64,000 nucleotides of DNA from the NCBI GenBank assembly GCA_029783825.1, contig JAREIK010000343.1, forward strand, positions 5,195,062-5,259,061. Reading direction: 5' to 3'. The translations under genes and the position numbers were made by a program. Below, piece by piece: positions 24,301 to 33,569 of this stretch. Numbering within the stretch: position 1 is the stretch's first letter; each line of letters opens with the position of its first letter. The notes beneath the pieces were generated by a model, which saw only the letters and a list, made by a program, of their open reading frames with translations, made no database searches and was not told the DNA's origin. The DNA comes from Sapria himalayana. Taxonomy: Eukaryota; Streptophyta; Magnoliopsida; Malpighiales; Rafflesiaceae.

Positions 24301-27300
24301 ATTTTAGAGTCTAGAATCACTTAAACTTAATAAAAATAAAAATTATAAAATCATCAAAATAGAATAAAAATGGTGTATATTTTATTAAAAAAATATATAC
24401 ATTTAAGAATACTGGTAACACTATTACCTTAAAATGCATGCAAATCTAGAGGTATCAAGTGGGTCAAGCGACCCAGACACGATATGAGATACGTCACAAC
24501 TGAGTCATGCCTGGCCCAACATGACACGGTCCAGAACCATGCCTAGACTTGGATTGAGCTGGTCTAGTCCGAGGCACGGCTCATGCCTTGTTGTGCCATA
24601 GGTAGGTGTGCCTCAAGTTAAGCCAAGCACGACCCACGTGCCTCACCCATTAGCACGGTCCACCAGCTCGTAAGGAGTAAACCATTTGCACCTAACGGGT
24701 AATGAGTTACCAGGAAGCGGGCGTGGACCAGTTGGCTAATGCACGACCCACCAGGCCCCAATTTAGTTCAGTTACTTGACTTCAATAATAAATTGCCACA
24801 TGGGAAGTTTTATTAATGAAACTTGCCACATGGATAGCCATGGCTGGTGCTGGCCCTATCCCTACACGCACAATCATACATTGATAAGTGACAACCTTTT
24901 TGGCAGTCACGAGGATGACATTGATTGTACTACTATATGGCATGTACACGTCATTGCCTATCGGCATCTGGTCGACTAGCACTGGCCCTAGCTGACGCTA
25001 CAACACTATGGGGGTCATACAGAGCTTACAGGCCCTCGGTATTACCTGACATGACCCAACACCACCCATCCCAATTATACCTAAACTCATACCGATTGGG
25101 CCATGTCGGACCAGCAAAACACAAGTCAAGCCAAGCCGAGCATGACAGAGTGGCCTAACTATGCCACCTAAAAATAAGCAGTGCCAACACGATACGAGTC
25201 GTCTGACACCACTATAGCGATCAATTCACCAAAAACATGAAATATTAAATCACAAGTAAACTCAACTAAGAGGCGATACCTTTAAAATTATATCAACTTT
25301 AACTTCATTGACCCCATTCATTTACTATAATGACTATGTGAGGGAAGACATGATCAAATTGATTATTATAATAAATCTTTCGATTAGATTTTTAAATGAT
25401 TATAAGATAGTTAATATTACACAGAAATATTTTTAATCTACCTATCATAGAATATTTATGTTCACTAATACGAATGAGTAATATCATAATAAAATATTAT
25501 AAATTATAAAAATAATTAATAATTAATAAACATAAAAAATATAATTAAGTAGTATCTATGATATCCAATATATAGACTAATCGAAATGATGTATCATTCG
25601 AATATTTTACCGCTCACTATATAGATTTTAAGTATAAATTTAATTAAAAAAAATTAGAATTTTATGTGATCATTCATCTTCATGATTATCCTTCCTTATA
25701 TAAGTATATCACACAAAATTTTAATAAATATGATATTCAAAATAAATTTTTTATTATATTCAATAATATTTCTAATAATTATATTGTTATTAATATAAAT
25801 ATTAGAATTATTAGAATCTATGTTTGTCAACGAACCTTAAAAAAAATTTAAATAAATATAAGACATTATAGAAATTATATTTAACAAATATTAGAGTCAT
25901 GTGTCGGTTATCAACAAATAATATTTGACTATATCAATAATAAGAATAACAAACTTAGTATTAATAAATCAAACTAAGATATAGGAAATTTTTTTATAAA
26001 ATTCTTAAAATTTTTTTATAATACGATTAACATATATTCATCTGTATACACTTTCACCACTTGTATTACACTTAGGTATATATATATATATATAATATTA
26101 GTAGCATATTTAGAAAATAAAATATTACTTTGTATTTAGTATCATATCTGTTAAGATGAAAATCAAGTAAATAAATTACTAATCTTTCAATCTGACTATA
26201 TATTTTGACTGCCTAAATGAATTATATGGTTAAAGTGGAAAGGATAAAAGATATATTATAATACATATCTACTTATAAAAACTAGAGGGACAAAATTAAA
26301 AATTTCATTCAGAAAAAATTAATTAGAATGTTTATATTTTAAGATACTAGGTATGATAGTTATATTGAGGTTTCGAATATGAAATTAGACATCATATTTG
26401 AAGATAATGATTTTTTTATTTAGTTAGCTATAAACAAATGATGAGATAGCCCGTTGAATAAGAGTATATTATCTTAGTATTTAGGTATCAATTATTATTT
26501 TATTCTATCACGTGATGATAATACAAATTTAAATATTTTAAGTTTTTAGAAATTATATAAATCTACTTATTATATTCCATCTTTCCATGCAACTCAATTT
26601 TAATTTTATTTTTATTTATACTATTCTTTCTATAAGATTGAAACACTCGGTAGAAAATTTTATTTGAAAATGAATATAATAGATTGTATATATTCTCTTC
26701 TACAATATAATCCCTTTCTACATGACTACATATTTGAGGATATTGGATCACTTATGCATTCTCAATTTGATCACATATTACCGATCAACTTAAGAATATT
26801 TTATCCTAGTCTTAAAAATAATATTATCCTATAGTGTTAAATATATCAATCAAGAAAATATATCAAAATTTTTATCTTACATACTAATCTGGTATACTAA
26901 TTATTCAAGATAATACACTCAAATATATAATAACCTAGTAAAGATACAACAATAGTATACTTTAGGTATTTAATTTTTTTATACTTAATTACTTATAATA
27001 TACATAGATATATTTTTTTATTATAAAACACAAATATGTTTTATTTTTTAGATATTTCATAAAATAATAAATTAAGTTAATAAATAAATTTAAAAAATAA
27101 TAATAATAATGTATTACAATATATATTAGACTAATTTAAAACTTACTTTATGGATGATGAAAATATACATTAAGCTTCATGTTCTGACACACCTCCACAA
27201 AATAAAATTATAAAAAAAATAATAAATATCTTATTAAAATAGCACAAATATTCTTACATAAATTCAAATTTTTTTTGAGGATATGCAATTTTAAATGCAA

Positions 27301-30300
27301 TCTACCACATCAATATTTCATCAACCAGAAATGGCTTATGTCTTTTCTATGTGTCTACCCATTCAAATTTTAGGAATATTTGCTTTGTCTATGATTTCAC
27401 CCTATGACAAGACAAGTTAGTACTCAGAGCTTTAAGATATATTTTTTTTGATTATTTCAGTACTCATATATGATATCACTATTTTTTATCAAAGACTAAT
27501 AAAATTTTAATAAATATTGATATTATTTTTTTGAGTAAAATATACTATTTAACTAATCTAGAAAGATTGCGAGTCCAAAAGTTAAACCTTGACCATTATT
27601 TTTCTTTTTTCATCAATAGTCTTTCCAAAATTACCAATTAATAGAGATGATCTTATATCAATTATATTTAAACTTATTGATCCACAACTAAATCATCATA
27701 TCTAATAATAAGTAATATCAAATTGGTTATAGAGATAGGATTTCCCAAAAAAGAAATCTCCTTCAAGTTTTTAAAGATATAATAATCCATATGCATTTTC
27801 TAATACCAGCTCATATTAAGCCAAAAAAATAAGAAACTTTACCACATAGAACCTAGAGTCTATGCTAGGAGAATTGAACATACTCAGCCTAATCAAAACA
27901 AAGTTGTGCCTATCAAAAAGTCATGATCTTGTAATCAAAATCTCTAATCATGACCTAATTACTCTTCGAAAGAGATTGAAAAGTTATACACAACTAAGAA
28001 ATATGGACACGAATATAGACATGAGGATATGACACAGCAGGATGCAATGACACGATAAATTTCAAAAAAATAATGTGCGGATATGACTAGAACACGGCAT
28101 AATAAAATAAAATAAAATAAAAATAAAAATAATTATATTCATAAATATTATTCTTAAAAATATAGATAAAATAAAATAAAATAAAATTTATAATTATCTT
28201 TATAAATATTAGGTAGTTTATCAAATAAAATAAAATATTTTATTTTATAAAATAAAAATATTTTTTTATTGTATAAAATAAAAATATTCTATTTTATTTT
28301 ATAAAATAATATTTATAATTATCTTATTTTATAAAATAAAATATTATTCTTAAAATAATATTTATATTTGATACCCACAGAATCATTCCCCCCTCTCCCC
28401 ACAAAATCGTGCCCCCCCTCCCCGCAGAATCGCACCCTCTCCCACTGCCCTACAGAATCGCACCACCCTGCCACCCCACAAAACCACGCCGCCTTGCCGC
28501 CCCACAAAATTACACCCCCTGCCACCCCACAGAATCAAATTCACCCCTACCCTACAGAATCGAATTCTCCCCCAATCTACATAATCAAAATCATGCCTCC
28601 CATGTCTAACACGTATACATAACTTTAACCTATTATTTGATCAAAGATACGTCACATAGTGTATCGAACATGTTTCTGATGCATGTCCAATGTGTATTAG
28701 CGTATCTGCATATCTGACACATGGACACTCCATGTCACTGCTGTATCATTGCTTTTTTGATACACAACACCTAATTTTATAAAATTGTCATGATTTTATT
28801 TTATTATTCCTTTTGTTTCCTTTATTATTTCACTTTATAGTGTTGGGATACTCATGTCTCCTAAAAAATTATATCATCCAAAATAACATAAAACCATATT
28901 TAAAAAAAATAGATAACATTCACTCTAATAAAACTTAAAAATTAATATCAAAAATTTCAAGAATATTTGTTATTAATTTTAGATAAATATTCCTTATAAA
29001 AACATGTCTAAATAAGAAGATATGTCACCTTAAAATAAGACTTGTTGTGAGGGAGATTTACCCATACATATAGTATTGATTATTATTTTTTTCTCTAATA
29101 GTCACGATAATCTCTATACAAATTCTTATTAATCAATAATATCTCACAGAAAAAAGATATATCAACAAAACATAAAGAATATTTTTTTTCATTATAATCT
29201 TCAAGAGAAGAAATATATAAAGTAGAAATCTAAGAATTGAGCAACACAATAAAAATAAATAATAAATTAAGTAAAATGTTGTATGGCCTAAAACAGTTAT
29301 CAAAAACTTGATTTACAAAATTTTTATAAGCAATCATCATGTTTAGGTTATACAAGTGTATTATTGATTTTTATTATTTTTTTGGATGAGCCCTGATAGC
29401 ATTATGATTTTATTGATTATATACATAAATAATATTCTAATTATAAAAAATAACATTAAAAATTACTCAACTCATAAAATAATTTTAGTCATAACTTCGA
29501 ATAAATAATATTGATAAACTCAAATATTTTCTTAACATAAAAATAATTTATTTATGAATAATATTATTTTATTTTAGATGTAGTAAATAATTGATACTCT
29601 CAAGAATGTTGGATTTTAAGATTGTACTCCAATAAATACTCTTATTAAACTATGTGCTAATTTTATTTATAATATGATGCATTTAGTTGATATTATTTAT
29701 AGAAAATTCATCGTACAAATTAATTATCTAAATATAATCAGATCAAATAGTTAATAAAAAATATGCAATTAGTATAATTAATTATTTCCTAAATTTTACT
29801 TGACATGTTCACCTTTATGTAATTCTTTGTACATTGAGATGCCAAAAAATCTTTAAAACCTTAAGATCTCTTTGAGTAATTATGTATACTAATAATTAAT
29901 CAAATATTCATATTCAAATTAAGCACCAATATATCGTATACACAAAAAAGAAAATTATGATAAAATTTTATATTTTTTTTATATATTTGTCTCTTAAAAA
30001 AATAAAAGACAAAATTATTTTGATATGTAAAACAAATACAAAATTTAAAATAATGATAATAATCACTTATGAAATATTTTGGATATGATACTTACTCAAA
30101 GATATAGGATATCAACTTTTTTGCCTCACTATTTTTTGTAATAATTACACAATACAACATAAAACCTTAAATCCACTAATTTATGAAAGAAGCATATAAA
30201 TGTGAGTTACTATTTTCTCAGAAAAAAATTCAAGATAAAATTATTATTATAACATATATTCAAATAATAAAATATCTAATAAAGATTTTCATAAACAACT

Positions 30301-31714
30301 TAAAAAGTTCCAACTTTATCCTCAGAGTTTGATATTCATAACTTATTGTTATTTAGTTTTAAATTTTTAATGATTATCCAACTTATGAATTTCAATAACT
30401 ATCATGATTATTTTTTTCCATTTTTTAAAAGTGATGTATATTATAATTTAATTATCAGGTGATATTGCAATCTACTTCATTATAGGCTTGAATTTCAATA
30501 GTAAAGATGGCAATAGCATTGTTTCCTGATGAACAGTATCAAACATATGTATCTTAGTTGATTACAACTTATTAAGATATAAAATATAAAATACTTGGAA
30601 TACCTTTATACTATGAGCAATCATGATGCACATCAAACTTACTAATTATAAATTAAATCATAATAAATACAACTAATAAAGAAATGTTAAAAAAATAATA
30701 ACTCAAAATAATAATGCATATCTAATTTTTAAACATATTATCAATTCTTCACATAATTTAATGTTGCTTTTCGCCGTTGAATTATCTTTCCAATGTCTAG
30801 AATGCCACAAACTGCATTGGCAAACTCTCTCAGGTGTATTGTCTAGTGCCCCAAACTGCAATCAGAATAGTTCTGAGCAAAGAATGTAGGGTTGCAAAAA
30901 AATATTTTGAACCAGAAGCTCTGATTATTTGATGAAGTTTAACCCAGATATGTTCAAAATATCATAAATGAAGTTTCCTAAGATGCTATGAGCTGCACTG
31001 TCAAGCTTTGAATATTTAGTCTAGTGCTATAAACTCTCCAATGTTTAGTCTAGCGCCAACCTTCTTCTCCATGCGATCATAAATCATGAAAGAAAATGCA
31101 TCGTGTGGGAGAAAAATTATCATAAATCTTCTTCTCTAATGGTTTTTCTTCAATGTGAGTCTAGATGATAATATATAAAGGATGACTGGATCATATGTTC
31201 TCGACCTATATAGAATCGTCGGTAGTGTCTCTACTCTCTACGTCCATTAAACCTAGTGTAAGAAAGCAGTGAAAAGCAAATACAGTTATTATATTTAAAT
31301 AATCGTCTAGCACAAACTTGTTCATCGAAGGAGACAACGCGTGGTTGAATTTGCACGAGGGTATAATGCGCAATTTCTTTCTGCATTCCAGGATCCAGTC
31401 TTCCTAACTCCTGCGCAAAAGTCTGCAACAGCTGCCTCGACACCACTAATGGAATTTCGTCTGACAACACTGAAATCGTTTTTGATCACTACTCGGATAA
31501 GTATAGTTAAATATAACAGGAACAACAAATCATCCGTAAAGTTGTGTGACATTATTGAAGCTGCCATGAGTAGCGGTTTATTACCATGATCGATGAACAT
31601 TTTAGCTTGCGCAATATCATTTGATGAGATGACAGTGTGTAGAATGTGCTTGTACTGTTCAATCTTCTGTCTCTGTTCCGTCACAGACGAGGCGCTTAGT
31701 AGTGCACCCTCCAT
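5718..31714 (-). CDS. CSN4: COP9 signalosome subunit 4, 5' part of gene (exons 1-4)
   Basis: CSN4 is a PCI-domain subunit of the nuclear COP9 signalosome, which removes NEDD8/RUB from cullins and so controls cullin-RING E3 ligases; in plants it acts in light signalling. Four exons on the minus strand (31714-31585, 31469-31318, 5992-5889, 5778-5718) total 447 nt, or 149 codons, with every junction in frame. Recognisable CSN4 stretches are [50 protein letters not shown] and [15 protein letters not shown]. All introns begin with GT and end with AG. The family is about 400 residues long, so the helical N-terminal repeats are here and the C-terminal PCI domain is off the left edge. Intron 2 is 25,325 bases and full of transposons. 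I see no stop or frameshift in the four exons, so the gene may be functional. Family identity is recognised from memory, not searched. Confidence 0.93.
5889..5992 (-). CDS. CSN4: CSN4 exon 3
   Basis: Acceptor CTACAG is followed by [32 protein letters not shown] and two bases (CG) of an arginine codon. It continues exon 2 exactly in the family order (…SFDEQ then VLIIREKL…). The donor is GTCTGC, which is acceptable but not strong. The partner exon lies 25 kb away, so intron 2 must be spliced over that distance. Confidence 0.92.
6080..8490. other. A/T-rich intronic sequence, mostly unresolved
   Basis: 3'-proximal part of CSN4 intron 2. A short patch at 6405-6475 (TTCGCCTCAGGCATG, AAGGCGTAATAC) resembles the GGCG-type ends of the insertion at 17181-18061. 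The rest shows no convincing coding or repeat structure. Confidence 0.3.
8496..8605 (-). mobile_element. Ty1/copia fragment (after the reverse transcriptase), part of copia-1
   Basis: On the minus strand a stretch reading DSYTNFIFN and [17 protein letters not shown] matches the conserved copia region following the reverse transcriptase (usual form YRRLVGKLNYLT.TRPD). It is the continuation of the copia sequence at 12209-13390, from which it is separated by the hAT-2 insertion. Confidence 0.7.
9361..9392. repeat. (CT)n microsatellite in hAT leader
   Basis: An uninterrupted CT run of about 32 bases. Related copies have shorter CT-rich tracts in the same place (about 13960 and 23900), so this belongs to the untranslated leader of the hAT family and has expanded in this copy. 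Confidence 0.8.
10029..11740 (+). pseudogene. hAT transposase, degenerate (in hAT-2)
   Basis: Similar to plant RICESLEEPER-like transposases, which bind element ends through a BED zinc finger and cut and paste DNA with an RNase H-like core. The N-terminal core part is open from 10029 to a TAA at 10227 ([20 protein letters not shown]). The same frame continues with [36 protein letters not shown] and [16 protein letters not shown] before stops accumulate. The C-terminal dimerisation block is recognisable at 11300-11530. Confidence 0.85.
12209..13390 (-). mobile_element. Ty1/copia reverse transcriptase fragment (copia-1)
   Basis: On the minus strand, [20 protein letters not shown] (near 12370-12440) is the copia YVDDILITGDD active-site block. 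[20 protein letters not shown] matches LDVKNAFLHGDLEEEVYMEQ, and [12 protein letters not shown] matches the start of the domain. Stops are frequent. A 289-base stretch (12499-13070) is duplicated in tandem. It is interrupted on its left by hAT-2 and on its right by hAT-3. Confidence 0.82.
12499..13076. repeat. 289-base tandem duplication inside copia-1
   Basis: Units start with ATGTAACCCAAATRAGGT at 12499 and 12788 and end with AAGTATCTTGATAGTT. They are about 85-90% identical by eye. Both copies carry the same part of the reverse transcriptase, so the duplication arose after insertion or in the parent element. Confidence 0.8.
14240..14829 (+). pseudogene. BED-finger hAT transposase N-terminus, frameshifted
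   Basis: The ATG at 14240 opens a frame with a BED-type zinc finger: [11 protein letters not shown], then CKYYMKN, then [13 protein letters not shown] (aromatic W/F followed by a Cys-Cys-His-His-type layout). BED fingers bind transposon end DNA. A 26-base tandem duplication (14495-14520, 14521-14546) shifts the frame just after the finger. The second frame runs to a TAA at 14827 with [20 protein letters not shown] and [13 protein letters not shown], the conserved N-terminal core. This is the best preserved copy of this region in the window. Confidence 0.85.
14495..14546 (+). repeat. 26-base tandem duplication in BED finger
   Basis: The unit beginning CACCTTAAGAGGCATGCCGA and ending ATTATG is present twice, perfectly. 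Since 26 is not a multiple of three it breaks the reading frame. The hAT-2 and hAT-5 counterparts have a single copy. Confidence 0.95.
14870..15880 (-). mobile_element. Ty1/copia integrase-region fragment (copia-1)
   Basis: On the minus strand near 15400-15510, [15 protein letters not shown] resembles the copia integrase opening (…LIHFDVWGP.). It is followed by remnants of the catalytic core with many stops. Orientation and order (LTR, integrase, reverse transcriptase going down in coordinate) agree with the pieces at 12209-13390 and 8496-8605. Confidence 0.6.
15880..16800 (-). mobile_element. LTR-like sequence of copia-1 family
   Basis: Shares ordered landmarks with 1300-2200 (CATATCCAATGATTTTCAT, AATACCTGAAAAA, GATGTGGCCCATC, ATTGGGACA near 16741). 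Further weak copies of the ATTGGGACAGCTC motif occur at 18077 and 18580. By position it would be the 5' LTR of the minus-strand copia-1. Confidence 0.45.
17181..18061. mobile_element. Insertion with 14-base duplication (Mutator-like or similar), containing hAT-4
   Basis: ATGATGAGCAAAGT occurs at 17167-17180 and 18062-18075, bounding an 881-base insertion. The left part has TTTAGGCTTTAAGG and the right part CGCCTTGAGGC and GAGGCGCAC, weakly inverted versions of each other. Superfamily is uncertain: 14 bases is longer than usual for Mutator-like elements (8-11). The short hAT-4 and CT-rich DNA lie inside. Confidence 0.6.
17563..17873. mobile_element. Short non-autonomous hAT element (hAT-4)
   Basis: Ends TAGAGGTGTCAAATGGG and CCCATTTGACACCTCTA are perfect inverted repeats of 17 bases. 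GC-rich inside. The immediate 8-base flanks do not match (CCTCACCC / CATGGCCT). Instead a 20-base direct repeat GCCTCTCTCCCTCAYCCTAG flanks it (17546-17565, 17878-17897). Confidence 0.88.
18076..19130. other. A/T-rich sequence with retroelement-like motifs
   Basis: Two ATTGGGACAGCTC / ATTGGGGCAACTC motifs (18077, 18580), like those ending the copia-1 LTRs, suggest two decayed LTR pieces. There is no coding sequence I can support. Confidence 0.3.
19137..19440 (-). pseudogene. Possible gene fragment, unidentified
   Basis: G/C content is higher than in the flanks. Minus-strand frames read either [20 protein letters not shown] followed by [19 protein letters not shown], or [20 protein letters not shown]. 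Neither is a family I recognise. It lies just outside the left end of hAT-5, on the same strand as the kinase fragment inside that element, which may be coincidence. Confidence 0.25.
20057..20320 (-). pseudogene. Protein kinase fragment (LysM receptor-kinase-like) inside a hAT
   Basis: The minus strand reads [20 protein letters not shown] followed by [20 protein letters not shown]. This matches subdomain VI of plant receptor-like kinases, closest in memory to LysM/CERK1-type kinases ([20 protein letters not shown]…HRDIKSANILID). The catalytic HRD is changed to YQD, so it is inactive. Coding similarity fades after IDKK, perhaps at an old intron border. TAGCC occurs at both borders (20052-20056, 20316-20320). 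It splits the hAT transposase just after MHTY. Confidence 0.72.
21977..22600 (+). repeat. ~317-base tandem duplication in hAT-5 right part
   Basis: Units begin TTTATTGTTTATATTTA at 21977 and 22294. Both contain ACAACCCACTAG, GGCTAGGTAGGAG and a left-end-like TAGAGATGTCCAAATGG (22182 and 22463). The first unit has a TTTA microsatellite that the second lacks. Confidence 0.82.
23370..26575 (+). mobile_element. Long hAT element, right end missing (hAT-6)
   Basis: Left end TAGAAGTATCAAGTGAG at 23370 followed by the family terminus (ACTCGGGCATGGCACGAGG). A leader with a CT-rich tract is near 23900. Transposase remnants resume after the nested hAT-7 at 25230 and run to about 26575 (region aligning with 10000-11400 of hAT-2). 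The dimerisation block and right end are not found. Unrelated A/T-rich sequence follows. Confidence 0.75.
24447..25214. mobile_element. Non-autonomous hAT nested in hAT-6 (hAT-7)
   Basis: Left end TAGAGGTATCAAGTGGG and right end CTGACACCACTA. Flanks TGCAAATC and TAGCGATC are poorly matching but lie exactly where hAT-6 is interrupted in its BED-finger region (compare 9940-9990 in hAT-2). No coding capacity; open frames here are by-products of G/C richness. Confidence 0.65.
26576..27270. other. A/T-rich sequence, unresolved
   Basis: Between hAT-6 and copia-2. It might hold the upstream part of copia-2, but no domain is legible. Confidence 0.3.
27995..28759. mobile_element. Mutator-like element with GC-rich minisatellite
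   Basis: The 9-base duplication ATACACAAC (27986-27994, 28760-28768) fits the Mutator superfamily. Left end has GGACACGAATATAGACATG and right end has CACATGGACACTCCATGTC; these are loosely inverted, GACAC-rich arms. AAAATAAAAT-type repeats and a C-rich minisatellite fill the middle. No transposase. Confidence 0.75.
28374..28590. repeat. C-rich minisatellite (~22-28-base units)
   Basis: About eight or nine degenerate units of the form CCCCACAGAATCGCACCCCC TGCCA. All open frames through it are artefacts of the repeat. Strong strand asymmetry (C on plus, G on minus). Confidence 0.85.
30460..31230. other. 5'-proximal part of CSN4 intron 2, unresolved
   Basis: Moderately A/T-rich, with recurring TCTAGTGCC / TTTAGTCTAGTGC and CCAAACTGCA motifs at 30,780-31,060. 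No coding or element ends seen. Confidence 0.3.
31318..31469 (-). CDS. CSN4: CSN4 exon 2
   Basis: Acceptor TTTCAG lies at 31475-31470. The exon codes for [24 protein letters not shown] and [10 protein letters not shown], all typical CSN4 N-terminal helices. It ends in phase 0 at GAACAA, with donor GTTTGT from 31317. Intron 1 before it is 115 bases. Confidence 0.93.
31585..31714 (-). CDS. CSN4: CSN4 exon 1 (start codon)
   Basis: The ATG is at 31714-31712 and 43 codons plus one base follow, ending in FIDH. It contains [20 protein letters not shown], the usual CSN4 start region. The donor is G|GTAATA, with the intron starting at 31584. The split codon (G + TG) is completed by exon 2 to give valine. 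This ATG is chosen because the family starts with a short acidic/alanine-rich leader of this length. Confidence 0.93.
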
Positions 31715-31882
31715 AATTACTTTGTGAGTCTAGTTTTCCTTCTCGAATATCGAGGGGGTATCGGTATCTCCAGGCCTGGCTCCTGGTAAGCTGCAACCTG
31801 CAAGCTGTTGAAGTTCCGTCCCGCCACTGTTTATGTGCTTACGCCCCAGTAGTGTTGTTTATCAGTTGCTTAAAATTCATTT

Positions 31883-31890
31883 CTATATAG
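31883..31890 (-). promoter_or_regulatory. Possible TATA box of CSN4
   Basis: On the minus strand CTATATAG lies about 170 bases before the start codon, in the only stretch (31715-31905) between the coding start and an upstream non-LTR element. This stretch is less A/T-rich than its surroundings, as expected of a 5' leader. No transcript evidence is available. Confidence 0.35.
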
Positions 31891-31904
31891 CATTGCCAAC
31901 AGCA

Positions 31905-33000
31905 ATTATATTAAGTGAGACATATACTTGTCAATCTCTCTATCTTTAATTAATATTAAGTCTAGGTAGTTAAAAGTTAAAATTACTAACATTTGATACT
32001 TAGTACTCTCCTATTTTAATTATCATAACATTATCATTCTTAGAGCAACTCCAATGAGATTTATCAAATATATGGTGCCAAATATTATTTTTTAATCTTG
32101 AACAATATTTTGGTATCAATGAACATTATTTTTGCTCTAATTGTAGGTGTCAAAATAGGGTATTATTTTAATAATTAAATATTTTGTTATTTAAATTTAT
32201 TTTTCAACCCTATTGAGAGAGCCGTTGAAATGCACAATAGCCATCAACTACTATTTTGCATCCTCTCATTTCTCTTTTCAATATTGCCAAATATGGCATC
32301 CTAATACCTTTGATGACATTTTATCACCTCTAATTTTATCCCCATTGAAGCAATATTTTTTGTGATTTGGGTATTATTTTAGTTATTATGGGGATGGCAC
32401 CCCTAATAGCAACTCTCGTTGGAGTTGCTCTTAATATGATTAAACTCACATTCCAAGTACTTTGTATTATAATAACTAATAATATGTCATCCATTTTTTT
32501 TATTTTCTACCAAACTCTTCTTCAATCTAGTCAACTAATAATATGTCATCTACAAATAATATACAGTGAGGGATGTTTTCTTTGAGATCTCTTATTAATT
32601 CATTCATAATTAGCATAAAAATGTAAGGTATGTTTTTCTTCTCACTCATCCTAGCCAACCTATAAATATTATTTACCTTTTCATTATTTTATATTTTATA
32701 ATATAACTCATCATATGTCTAAAAACTAAATTTTATTCACCAATATTTTAGCTTTCATTTTTGTTTTCTTATAGAATTTCACAGCGTCTTCTTTTTGTTC
32801 TCTTCTAAATTTATTTAAAACAAACTCATTTCTCCTTTATAGTTTGTTGAACATCAAATTTCTATCTTTGAGTTTCTCTATGCAAGTAAATATTTATTTT
32901 AGATATAACCAAAAAAATATTTAGATATTTTTTTATATATTTTATCATTTTTTTCCACATAATATTCATATCCATGCCAAATGATTGATTAACTTTGTTA
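31905..33000 (-). mobile_element. Non-LTR (LINE) reverse transcriptase fragment, split by a Tourist MITE
   Basis: On the minus strand, 32434-32640 reads YIFMLIMNELIRDLKENIPH and CILFVDDILLV, the FADD box of plant LINE-type reverse transcriptase. On the other side of the MITE, 31905-31990 reads FNYLDLILIKDREIDKY (usual YLGSII..DGEID.D). The fragment ends about 190 bases before the CSN4 start codon. Whether it is RTE- or L1-like cannot be settled by eye. Sequence 33000-33500 may extend it but is not legible. Confidence 0.78.
32043..32430. mobile_element. Tourist-like MITE (PIF/Harbinger)
   Basis: Ends GAGCAACTCCAATGAGA and TCTCGTTGGAGTTGCTC, 16 of 17 inverted matches. The 3-base duplication TTA is at 32040-32042 and 32431-32433. 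388 bases, A/T-rich, no gene. It interrupts the LINE fragment. Confidence 0.88.
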
Positions 33001-33569
33001 GTTAGTTTTTTTTTTCTAAAAATACCTATTGTTTTTCCTATACAAAAGCATTATGCCCTTTATATATATCTGTATTCTAAGGCTAAAATTTAAGAATGCA
33101 TTGACAAAAATGTTAATAATATGTGTCATAAGCATTTCACACATTGTTATCTCGAGTTGTTTGAGGTTGTGGGTTTGTTCACGTGTCAATTATATCATAA
33201 TCATTTTCAACATTTTGTAATATTTGAAGATTTTTAAAAAAAATAAATTGTTGCACAACAAAATTATTATGAAGCACTTCCTCTCTTCTTTTTGTATGCC
33301 CTCTTATTCCACTTTATTTTTTATTCACTTGAACTTTCCTTAATTGCTAGACACGATATATCTCTACGCCTTCAAGTTAATTATATTATAACCAATTATA
33401 AACATAGTGTGCTGACAATATATCTACCACCAATCATCATCTCAAAATTAAAACTATACATAGTGTGCGGGCAATTCATCTTTGTTAATTGAAATTAAGT
33501 TGCAAAGTATAGCTCACTCTATTATCTTATCACTCCTGCATATAGTAGAAAGAAAGTGACAGTCCTTAT

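Larger units (their letters stand above)
27270..30460 (+). mobile_element. Ty1/copia remnant (copia-2), split by a Mutator-like element
   Basis: 27280-27640 reads like the copia integrase C-terminal part (CFVYDFT, then [18 protein letters not shown], matching …KLDPKSLKCIFLGYS). After the insertion at 27995-28759, reverse transcriptase follows: [16 protein letters not shown] near 29275-29325 and LKYFLNIKI near 29515. Many stops. The pieces are in order and on one strand, so this was one element in CSN4 intron 2. Confidence 0.75.
5993..31317 (-). other. CSN4: CSN4 intron 2 (25.3 kb, transposon-filled)
   Basis: Donor GTTTGT and acceptor CTACAG bound the intron. Contents, in window order: unresolved A/T-rich DNA (6.1-8.4 kb), a minus-strand copia split by hAT elements (8.5-16.8 kb), a Mutator-like insertion (17.2-18.1 kb), two further long hATs (19.6-26.6 kb), and a plus-strand copia with a Mutator-like insertion (27.3-30.5 kb). 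None of these interrupts an exon. Confidence 0.9.

Noticed and set aside
24776..25158. Open frames of 66-77 codons on both strands
   Set aside because: They lie in the non-autonomous hAT-7 terminus and show no domain.
28319..28622. Open frames rich in PPCHPTK or GGVILWGG
   Set aside because: Translation of the C-rich minisatellite; periodic, not a gene.
31341..31589. 82-codon plus-strand open frame
   Set aside because: Antisense shadow of CSN4 exons 1 and 2, which are supported by family sequence and splice sites.
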